Assembly (NCBI RefSeq): GCF_008831285.2
Contig: NC_045140.1
Span: 27,732,131 to 27,796,130, forward strand
DNA length: 64,000 nucleotides
Direction: 5' to 3'
Origin: Nymphaea colorata
Taxonomy: Eukaryota; Streptophyta; Magnoliopsida; Nymphaeales; Nymphaeaceae
The notes beneath the pieces are model-generated. The model saw only the letters and a list, made by a program, of their open reading frames with translations. It did not search any database and was not told where the DNA came from. The translations under genes and the position numbers were made by a program. Below are positions 35,301 to 45,194 of this stretch, piece by piece. The first letter of the stretch is position 1, and every line of letters starts with the position of its first letter.

Positions 35301-38300
35301 AGATAATAACACTTGGAACTTGGAAGGATTGATACATGATACACCAAATTTTCAAACTTGTTATGTGGAAAGGGGAACCTTGATCTTATGGAGAAACATA
35401 TTTTTGAATCTAAGATGAGTCATCCAATGTGAACAAAAAAATTAATAGTCATATATACTGCATGTAGACGTCTTCCTTGACTCCACATGAAGCATGTCAG
35501 TTGCCTGTCTTTCTGTGTTCTTCTTCTATTATCAAGTAGCTTGGAAGCATATTCTCCGGATTGGTTGCACCATCTTTTTTTATTATTTTTTGTTGTCTTT
35601 TCTTGGCTTCAGAAGGGTCTCATATTTGTCTTTTATTGTACAATACTCAACATGGGCTTATGCTGTTCATTCATAGGATGGCTCGTGCAATGGTTTGCAG
35701 CATTATGCAGCTTTGGGACGAGATAGGGTAAGATCTTTTAATTCTTGCATTTTTGTTTGTTCTGATCCTTGTCTTAGTTGTCTGTTGGGTAGTTTATATG
35801 CATCTTTAAATGTGGATTTCTACTTGTGGTCAACCTATGATTTTTGTCTGGGTTAAAAATGCTTGTATGCAGTTAGGGGCTGCTGCAGTAAATCTAGTTT
35901 CTGGGGAGAAACCAGCGGATGTTTATTCGGGTATAGCTGCAAGGTATTTTACTTCATTATATTTAATTATGACATTGTGGGGCTTAGCTCTGGATTCTAG
36001 AGATGTTATTGTTAATTTCAGTTTATAATGGCAAAGTGCTGGTTTTGGTAGTTTTTTGAGTCACTGTTAATATGACATTAGTGTACTCTTGAAAGTTGAA
36101 ACTATTATTGTGAACCCAGTTTGTGGCTTTCATGGTATTCAGAAATCATAAGAGCCTTACCTTTACTCATATTAAAAAAAGAAATTCATATATATTTAAA
36201 ACAACATCCTTAAATTTTACTCATATTCAAAGCAACATGTATATTACAAAATAATGGGAAACAACTTTGAAATCAATGTTATATCCCATACCCTCTTACT
36301 GACATTTTTAAAAGTATGCCATGCTCGCATGCACCACCATACCCATGCCAACACTTGACTGGCAGCCATGTGACATATCACATCACAGGTCTCTTTTCTG
36401 AAATAATGACAAAAAAATAGGTTTAAAACAAAAAGGAATTTATAGAAACCCTAATCCTTAACATGAGCTGTGTAGCATCTTCTCCTACTTTGAGGTATGG
36501 CTTCTCTTTCTCCTCCTCCGTGCTGCTCTTTTTTTTCTTTTTGGCTGCACCCAAGCATCATCCACAGGGTGTGAAGCAGGTGCAGCACCCAAGGTGCTGC
36601 TTCCATGAGTCACAGACGTATTTAAGGAGAAAACAACACATGTTCCCATTGTCACAAAGTTGAATTGATTTGCACCAATTATTTACTGGTAGTTTGACCT
36701 CCTGTGGAGTATTTAATCTTTTTTAGTTTTTATAAGGCCAGTTCAGTTGTGTTTCACAAGAAAGTATGCAGGGGATTTATTTAGTGTATCTATCGTGTTA
36801 TAAAGGCCCTAATTAGACCATCTTGTACACTAGTATCATTGGTGTTGGTCACTGGAAAAAGATCGATGAAAATTGCAACAGTTGGTGTTAGTTGTTTTCT
36901 TAGTTTCTCAAGCTGTAACTCATTTAGGTTTCCTCTGGCTTCATTAGTTCATTCATCAAGAACGTGAATTGAAAAATCCAGATAAAATTCCAAGCTCCCA
37001 CTTTTGGAGTTCTATGGAAATGAGCTCTTTTATGCTTTTATGTTTACTAACCATTTATTTGTTTAATGCTGCAAGAGTTTTGGAGATCGTTGTCAGAGAT
37101 TCTAAGAAAGATCCCATTGCGCATCCAACTGCTTTACTTGCTCGTGCTTTAGTTGGTCAGGTTGGTGATTTCATGTTGCTAGGGTTTGAGCATTCTGGTT
37201 GAGATTGATGTTCATTTGGAGCCTTTGAACTATTTTAATAATCTTAGTTGCTTTCTTATGTGATTGATTGTTGATTCTAAGAAAGATCCCATTGCGCATC
37301 CAACTGCTTTACTTGCTCGTGCTTTAGTTGGTCAGGTTGGTGATTTCATGTTGCTAGGGTTTGAGCATTCTGGTTGAGATTGATGTTCATTTGGAGCCTT
37401 TGAACTATTTTAATAATCTTAGTTGCTTTCTTATGTGATTGATTGTTGCAAATAATGCCTATATCAGTTTTCGAAGTGAATTTACAAAGAATACAAAGAA
37501 TTGGGCTATGTAGCAGTGTAATGAGCCACTGTGACTCAGTCAATTTTATTTTTTGAATTTTGAAAAAGAAAAATAATTTTAAAATAATTAAGAAGGCTGG
37601 CACAAATCCAAGACTTATATTGGCCTGTTTCCTTTCCACAAGTGGCCAGCAGAATGCATATATCAGCTGACTCATGCTTATAAAAGTGAATTGTCAATAA
37701 TACTGGTTTCAAAAATAACTATGGGATGATTTTGCGTGAGGCAGCACTCTTTCCATAATCTAGGATTTTCTGTAGCTTGAATATTGAAGCTGTACCCTTC
37801 TTGAAAACTGTAAAATAGTCTTGAATCTCTTGACACTGCCTGATGTACAATGTTGATGACTTGTATGAGTTTTCCTGTTTGTCAAATAGGTGGACCGCAA
37901 ATTGGTTAAGCAGACTGTGATGACTTCAGTTTATGGGGTTACTTATATTGGTGCACGTGACCAGATCAAAAGAAGATTAAAAGAACGTGGTCTCATTACT
38001 GATGACAAGCTGCTATTTAGTGCAGCTTGCTATGCAGCAAAAGTAATAAACATTATACTAACATCAGTTGGACCTTCCATTTTCCTGAGCCTTGATTTAA
38101 GGCAAGATTTTCCTTTTCTACCTTCAGGTTACACTGTCTGCATTGGAAGAAATGTTTCAAGCTGCACGGAGTATTATGTCTTGGCTTGGTGACTGTGCCA
38201 AGGTAAAGAGTTTTCATTCATATGTTTTTCTCTGTTTCCTTCATTTGCTATCCATATAGAACTCGTGATAATGGTCTACCATATGTGGGTTGGGCTCCAC

Positions 38301-41300
38301 AGGTGATTGCTTCAGAGAATGAACCAGTAAGATGGACCACTCCTCTTGGGCTTCCAGTTGTGCAACCGTACTGGAAACAGTCCAGGCACCTTGTAAATTC
38401 TTAGCCCTTTTCTATTGGTTCAGACGTCTCTCTTCATATTATAATTGCTGCAATTCTGAGTTTTGATAGATTCTAACGATAGAGCTTGTTGAAATAAATT
38501 GACACAGATTCAGAAGGTTTTTTATTAGGCAATCTGGCCATGTAAACCAAAAGAATAGATTACTAATTCTGTCATGGTTTTTGTATAAATTATTTGTTAT
38601 GATGAACAAGGTCCCATGGCCATTAATGTGGAATTTCTAAGTCACATGGCCTTGCCAAAATGACTGCTGCACCCATGCTGACTGCTTTTGGGTGTGGGTG
38701 CACCTCAATTGTGTGAAAGGACAAATTCAAATGAGTTGGTTACCATCAGCCATATTCAACTATTTTCCGCAATTATGGTGTGTGCGTCCAGAACTTGGAG
38801 TTGGTCAAATTTGACCTAATTTATTGTTGTCCAATTTTTAAGTGATAAAATTTTTAAAAAAGGTATAAAGATGGATTAGAGTGAACTCTCCTCTCTTTAT
38901 CGCTCTCTATGTGGTTTTTTTAGGGCTGCAGATCTATTTTCTGTGTGGCTTTAAAGTTGAATCTGTTTTATGTATTTATTTTGATTAATACTAGTTCTGT
39001 TTTATGTGGTTTTCATTTGAGTTCTAGTATTAAGTTTGGATTTAGATTTTATTATATTTTTGGCTGTGATATCTTGTTGGCAATTTTTTTATGATTATAT
39101 ACGTGTGCGTGTGTGTTTATGTGACCCTTGCTGCACCTGCGTCCAAGTTTTCTTGCGAAGTGCTGAACCTGCATGCTGCACCTGTATGACATAGGGTAAT
39201 TTTAAGAAGCATTAAACATAACAAATGTGTTGGTAAATACGTGAATCTTCTCATGTTGGCAAACAGTGAGGAACAAATGGATCTAACAAGATTTCACAAG
39301 TCAGATCCTCTGTCATGGCAAATTTGTAAAGATGTTTAATTCATTACTGCATAGCTTTGGGTAGTGTAAGAAATGCTGCTTGGTACATTGAATGGTCTCA
39401 TTGAACATATTGATTTTTTGAAGGCTAGTTGTTCCTTTTCTTTTGGAAGAATGTTAGTGTGTTTGGTATGGATAAGGTAGATAAGGTTGAAAAGTTGAAT
39501 TACTTGCTAGTCAGCTTAAGTGCAATATGATCAAGATAGTAGGTAACTCTTGGTGTCATCTTGTCTTGGAAGTGTTGCACTTATAGTTCCTTTGTATTGA
39601 CGCAGTTGTTCCATTATATGGCTTCATTCATTTCTTGGTACTTGCAGGTTAGGACTTCACTTCAGGTTCTGGCATTACAAAGAGAGAGTAACAAGGTAGC
39701 TCAGGAAGCCGTGCAAATGGTTTTTTTGTTAGAAATTTATGAGCCGTTTAAAAGCTGCTAGAAATGTTTGGTTCTTGGTGTGTAGTTTATGTATATACAT
39801 TTCCTTAATGTCTTCTTCTTTTTCTAATTCGTTTTTTGTTGAGCTTGAAAACCTTTGCTGATACTGTTTCACTATGTAGTGGACAAGCTTGTTTGCCTCG
39901 TTGTTTCTTGTCTTAAATGTTAATTTATCTTGTTGATGTTTGTTTTCTGACTCTTCTCAGGTTTTGGTAAAGCGGCAGAGAACTGCTTTTCCACCAAATT
40001 TTGTTCATTCGCTTGATGGTTCACATATGATGATGACTGCTGTTGCTTGCAATGATGCAGGTTTAAACTTTGCAGGTTAGTAACTGCGTGTTACATTTTT
40101 TGTTGAACAGATTTTTTTTGTTACAGTTTTGTCCTTATCCTCATTTTCATCTCATTGAGGTTATCCTTGTGATGATAATTCGGAATGCATGGTATTTTCG
40201 GGACATTATCCTTGTCAGAATTTTGGGGATATCCATGGATATAGCTCACTAGAATAAGTAACTGTCTTAAAAATAATGTTCAACTATAGGATAAAAAATC
40301 CACACGTGGATTGAATCCCTCAACCCAACATATTCGTTCTGTCACATTCAAATAGCTTTCCTGAAGCTGTAGATGGTCAGCACCATCCAAAACTTGGACT
40401 TTGAAAAGAAATGTATATTTTTTCATCCCTGCAAACTATCTGATATTTCATGTTGAATCCAAAAAATTAAGCATCAAAATAAGATTTTTCAATAAGTGCA
40501 ACTTGTATCCAATCGAACAAATTTATCTTCAGGTGGGATCATTTTTAGTAATTGCTGATTGAGTTTTATATGACTAGTTCTTCCTGCTGAGTGTTAATGA
40601 AATTGGTTGCATTTTGATCACCAGTGTGTCTTTTCTTTCTAAACCCATCAAGGTAATTCAGTGTGGGTACATCAATTAGGTCCGTTTACCCGTGTTGCCG
40701 TATCCATATCCGAAGTGGTACTTGGACACACTTGGGTGCTTTTTAAATCGAAATTTATCCAGGCTGCTTAGTTTATTTGATTTAATTTTTTTCAACTTAG
40801 TTTTCATTCTGTTTCTAGAGTTATTGTTCATTAACATGTAATGTTTTTATTCATATCACTTGTTTATTTAAATGTTTTCATTTTAATTTTTTAATGTTAT
40901 TTTGCATATATATACATCATAGTCACAAATAACGACTCGGAGTTTTGAATAGCGAAGTTTTTCTCAGGTATAACATGGTGGACTTGAAAAATACAGGAAA
41001 AAAATCGGGAAAAAAAAGTATTTTAAAAAAAAATAAAAAAACTAAAAGTGAGGAAAAATAAAATGTGAGAAAGTAATAATGCAAACATCAAAAGGTAAGT
41101 AGATTTACAACAAATAAAAAAAATAGAAAATGAAAAAATATTGTTTGGCATTAAAAAAATATAAAAAATGAAAAAAAGGCATAAAAATGAGTTTTTTTTT
41201 TTCATTTTTCACGTTTTAAAAAAAAAACGCATTTCTTTAAAGTTTTAAACGGCCTTACATTTTCTCGCGTTTTTTTTAAAATAACACGTTTTTTGTGACT

Positions 41301-41303
41301 ATG

Positions 41304-41357
<54 letters not shown>

Positions 41358-42274
41358 CTATCCTTGTACCCTTATTTCTACATTTTCTAAAGTTGCTGGT
41401 CCATATCTGCATCTCTGTACCCATGCTGAACAGTACCCGTACCCATGTGACTTAGCCATCAAGAGTATTGTTAGCAAATTAATTCACCAAAGCGATGATA
41501 GGGAATGAAGACATGCTAATGCTTAGAGTCATTTGACATCAAATGCAGGGATCACATGGTGGGCATTTATTCATAAAATGGTTGTGCTTTAGTATAAAAC
41601 GATTTGCTAAACGGAGAAACTAACAGTAGTTATGCATAAAACATATGCAAATGGAATTTGGGTCACGGCATGTATTCATAAAATGGTCATACTTTAATAT
41701 ATGACGATTTGGTAAAAGGAGAAGGTAACTAAAAGTAGTTTTGTGTATAAAACATAAACAAATGGAATTGGATCGCATGATGCCCAAACAGATGTATTAT
41801 GTGTCCTTATGAGTTTTCAGGACTAATATGGAAGATGATTGTGCTTGAATTGAAAGAAATTTGTTTTTTCAGAGAATCAAAAGTATTGACTTTGTATGTT
41901 TCTGCAACTCCTTAAATCCTAGTCTTCATCCCCATATTTACTTATTGAAGGGGTGCATGATTCATATTGGACGCATGCGTGTGATGTTGATGACATGAGC
42001 CGTATCCTCAGATCAACGTTCGTTGAACTTTATAGCATGCCCATTCTTGAGAATGTAAGTTTCTCTCTCTCAGCACGCACAGACCAAACCTTTGTTATGC
42101 TGACGGTTGGTCATTCTGATTTTCTAAATGAGAGTATCATGTATTTGCTTTTCTGCCATGCAGTTGTTGGAGAGCTTTCAAGCATCTTTTCCATCTCTTG
42201 TTTTCCCTCCACTGCCAGATAGAGGTGATTTTGACTTGCAAGAGGTGCTTGAATCTCCCTACTTTTTCAACTGA
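29381..42274 (+). CDS. RPOTp: Phage-type plastid RNA polymerase RPOTp (non-AUG start)
   Basis: Nineteen exons: 29381-30226, 30800-30988, 31154-31287, 31693-31759, 32141-32199, 32420-32537, 34155-34268, 34355-34486, 34596-35012, 35677-35727, 35873-35943, 37076-37160, 37890-38042, 38128-38202, 38303-38392, 39648-39695, 39961-40075, 41951-42054, 42164-42274. All joins keep frame and give 992 residues, against 993 as I recall for Arabidopsis RPOTp (RPOT3). It is the nuclear-encoded single-subunit T7-type polymerase that transcribes plastid genes. T7-equivalent catalytic residues are visible: Asp693 in DGSCNGLQ (T7 Asp537), Lys768 and Tyr776 in [10 protein letters not shown] (Lys631, Tyr639) and Asp925 in VHDSYW (Asp812). 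The protein ends YFFN. The N-terminus ([10 protein letters not shown], Ser/Ala/Pro-rich) suits a plastid transit peptide. No in-frame ATG precedes codon 159, so CTG at 29381 is chosen. Blocks such as [15 protein letters not shown] fit RPOTp better than the mitochondrial paralogues. Confidence 0.94.
33272..33311. repeat. 20-bp tandem duplicate in RPOTp intron 6
   Basis: cagctcaattaacactcatc occurs twice in immediate succession within the 1617-base intron 6. Confidence 0.9.
37098..37447. repeat. Identical 175-bp tandem duplication across RPOTp exon 12
   Basis: The unit from gattctaagaaagatcccat (37098) to the base before its recurrence at 37273 is repeated without any difference that I can find. 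The unit holds the last 63 bases of exon 12, its splice donor (CAG|GTTGGT at 37160) and 112 bases of intron. The second copy therefore leaves a duplicate exon tail and donor inside intron 12, with no new acceptor in front of it. The normal junction 37160 to 37890 still gives the right protein. Confidence 0.95.
40918..41303. mobile_element. MITE-like element in RPOTp intron 17
   Basis: Terminal inverted repeats of 17 bases with one mismatch, catagtcacaaataacg (40918-40934) and cgttttttgtgactatg (41287-41303), bound 386 bases. The inside is very A-rich on this strand and has no coding capacity. It lies in the 1875-base intron 17, directly before an (TA)n microsatellite; the AT-rich flanks hide any target-site duplication. 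Confidence 0.6.
41309..41351. repeat. (TA)n microsatellite in RPOTp intron 17
   Basis: A run of about 21 TA units, six bases after the right end of the MITE-like element. Confidence 0.95.
41550..41790. repeat. Tandem repeat of about 105 bp in RPOTp intron 17
   Basis: Blocks attcataaaatggt, acgattt..taaa.ggagaa, aacataa..aaatggaatt and gg.tc.c..catg recur at a 105-base offset (tcataaaatg at 41571 and 41676). Two diverged copies and the start of a third are visible upstream of exon 18. Confidence 0.7.
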
Positions 42275-43179
42275 TTCTCTGTTTCACGAGATCTTCAGTC
42301 TTGTGCATAGTGTTACTTCCCCAGTGGCCTGCATTTCATGTCATGGGCGGTTTCAGCGTGGAATGTCTTTGAACGCCAACGATGTAGCGTAATGGTTTGG
42401 TTATGGCAAACCTTTTGCAAACGTAACGGTAAAGCTCCGATTGAGCTCACTTTGTGAAGCGGCAGGCGTACACACCATACTGCAGTTCGTGCTGGAGAAT
42501 TCATCATGGAGGATGAAGATATGTTCATTCAACATAAGTCCACTCACATTCATTCTTATGGAAAAGTAATGTAATAAAAAATATTATTGCTGCATGGTCT
42601 GCAACCACGCAATCTGTATAAATTCATACGCCGCTAGCATCTGTCACCAAAGGTGTTGCCTCGGTAAGTTGAAGGACACAATTTGAGATGTGTAACAGCA
42701 GCATCCTCTTCCATCTGTATCTAGGCAGTCGCAGTTTTGGCTTGTATATTCACGAAGAATCCATCAGCTTTAGGGCATCCATTAAATCTAGTGATTTATG
42801 TTGCTCACAGTGGGTGTTGATAAAAAACACTCGTAAAAAAAATGATTTAATAAAATATGTTTTCCCCATTTATCTGGGGAAATTTACTTCTTGTTGTCAG
42901 TTTCTGTTTGGTGCTTATTTGTGGGCATGTCCATATATTAAGAATAATATAATTGACAATTCCTTGCCAAAGCTGGAATTAAGAGTACGTAAAATGAGAA
43001 AGTGTCGCTGATGACGAGAAGGGTTTTCTTTCTCACAATGTGAACAAGTTTCACTTCAAATATATACAAGCAGAAAAAAATATGAAAATCAGGTGCATCA
43101 CAATGCATGTTAAATGAATTTGTTGAGCACAATTGTCGACTGTAGAAATGCCCCTTTCCCAAATCCGTTAGTTAATATG
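42275..43179. other. Intergenic, RPOTp 3' flank
   Basis: This should include the RPOTp 3' untranslated region. The remaining short frames (for example at 42688-43011) show no family resemblance. Confidence 0.5.
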
Positions 43180-43870
43180 TCTACATGTTTTTTATTATGA
43201 TATATTTTCTGATAATAAAACACATTTTAAAATTTTTCACAAAGTAACAGTCAAGCTCAAACAAGCTTTGTATGTTTATGAAATACTGGACTTCGTTGAA
43301 ATGCGCAGTGCAGCCTGTTTATTGCAATATATTTTTATTGGATGAAATTGATCATACCCCAAATCTTCAAGCAAATATCTCAGCCATATTACCTCACTTA
43401 TTCTACTAGCCATGCTCCTATACTTGATTCCTGCGAAAATCGAGATATGACTTTTTTTCTTCGTTTTCCATAAAATGATATTACCTCTAAGAAACATATG
43501 ATAGCCGGTGGTCGATCTTTTAGTCATTGGACAACTCGATCAATTTCATTGTCTGCTTCGAACAATATACTTTATCCATTGGTTCCTTTCAAGTACTTTA
43601 ACAGTTTGATAGCACCCTTTAAATGTCAAGTCAGTTTTGCTCCCAAAATTCCTGCAGCTTTAAGCAAATCCATTGTGTATTTTCTCTAATTGAGAAATAG
43701 TCCTTTTTTGAGTGAGCTGTACTTCAATTCCTAGGAAATACTTAAAAAGTTTTCCTACTTTCTTAATATAAAACCTTTGCATCGAAGAACTTCTTCAAAG
43801 ATTCAATAGCATAACCGTTAATCCCAATGACAATACCATGAGTCACATAGACAGGTAACTGTTGGCAGGG
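43180..43870 (-). mobile_element. Ty1/copia retrotransposon remnant
   Basis: Reading the minus strand from 43870 downward gives, in broken frames, the end of a copia reverse transcriptase and its RNase H. Recognisable pieces are KYFLGIEVQLTQ (near 43750), KYTMDLLKAAGILGAKLT (near 43650), AIKLLKYLKGTNG (near 43580), KRSTTGYHMFLRGNIILWKT (near 43500), WLRYLLEDLGYD (near 43370) and YCNKQAALRIS (near 43310). Stops and frame changes occur throughout. No LTRs or integrase are present nearby, so this is a dead internal fragment. Confidence 0.85.
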
Positions 43871-44050
43871 GAGGAGGGAGGGGTGGGCCTGCCTAGGCCA
43901 TGGCCCCACCCTAACTAACTTAAAAAAAAACAAAATTATATTAGAAAATAAAAAATTATTAGTTGTGCAATGTATTTTTTTTATTTAAGTTTAGTTTGGT
44001 CCTACCCAAATTCGAGGTTGAACTATTTGGCTCGTCCCGAAACAAAAAGT
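43866..44050. repeat. Dispersed repeat, copy 2
   Basis: A counterpart of 6611-6812 in the same orientation, sharing cctaggccatggccccac, a gtgcaatgtatttttttt block, ggtcctacccaaatt and a ttggctcgtccc-like end. It abuts the copia remnant but is not recognisably part of it. Confidence 0.6.
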
Positions 44051-45194
44051 AACTTTAACTTAAAACAACAACGAATAATCAGCTTTAGATTGACCAAAAC
44101 CTCCTTTGGTCAAGGTTGACGAGACTTGGTATACCAATGGTGCGAAGCTTGTTTGAGACCACGAGTGTCGCCCTAACCAAGTGGCAATTTCATGTAGGTT
44201 TCTTCATCTAAGTCGCCGTGTAAGTGGAAATTTCATGTAGATTTCTAGTTCAGCTATAATTTAAATCAAGGTTCTGTGTTTCAGAACTCTCTCTGTCCAA
44301 TCTTAGGAAGCCTTCATATAAAAGTGAAATGATTTTTTTTATCTAATAAAAAAAGAAAAATGGAAATCTGCGAACCTTGTTTGTAGAAATTATACTGCCA
44401 CCTCTGCAGTATCTAAACACGCCCTTAAATTTTGAATTACCTAATTTCTTGCCGTGTCTTGTCCGTTGAAGTTGGCGAATAAATGCCAATTTCTTCGTAG
44501 TGTTTACGACGGGATAAAGCCCCACACGGGTTGTTCGTCAAAAATGGAGGCTGTCGGTTAGTAAACTATGGGATCACTCCCCTGCAGATTCCTCAAACAT
44601 GACAACACTCAAAGCGGACCAAAAAGAACTTCAGAAGGTAAAATCATTTCAGAGGGCCCATAGTTTTGAAAAAAAAAAAAACTTCGGCAAGAGCCGTGGA
44701 AGAAAATGGTCGTTGACTTACACTGAAGTAAACGCAGAGACTAATCGTTCCATTGTCTTTATTAAAGCCAAACACTAGAGAAAGAGAGAGAGAGAGAGTT
44801 GTTTCATTTACGGCGTAATCCAAGGTCACCTTTTATCTATTGGAGGGAACTCCCAACTTGTGAGCAGTGGAGAGACCCTCTCATGTCAGCAAGTGGGAAC
44901 CTTAAGCGTAAATGGCCGCTTCTTGCCAAATTTTAGACACCTTTTGTGTCTGCATGTTGTTTATCAGCTGCCAACCTTACAGCAAGACTGCCTTATTTCC
45001 GTGACACCATTTAGAAAATGCTTCAAGCCTTCAAGTAATTAACCCAACCCAGAATGAAGCAAATTTTGAAACTCAGTAACCAAAGGCATCTGAGAAGATG
45101 CATTAGCAGTCGGGTTCTCGAGAAACCATCCTCGTATGCAACTTAGAAACCTTTGGACATGTGCTCATCATCCATCATCCTGTGGAAAACGTAG
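44051..45194. other. Intergenic, upstream of the BT1 transporter gene
   Basis: No gene seen. A short (GA)n run occurs at about 44779-44798. The last few hundred bases are the presumed promoter and leader of the transporter gene. Confidence 0.5.

Noticed and set aside
29855-42274. AUG at 29855 as the true RPOTp start
   Set aside because: It would remove 158 residues, including the presequence and the conserved FLLDPPW block, leaving an organelle polymerase without targeting signal.
43276-43527. 83-codon minus-strand frame as a host gene
   Set aside because: Its TTGYHMFL, WLRYLLEDLG and CNKQAA blocks are those of copia RNase H; it belongs to the retroelement remnant.
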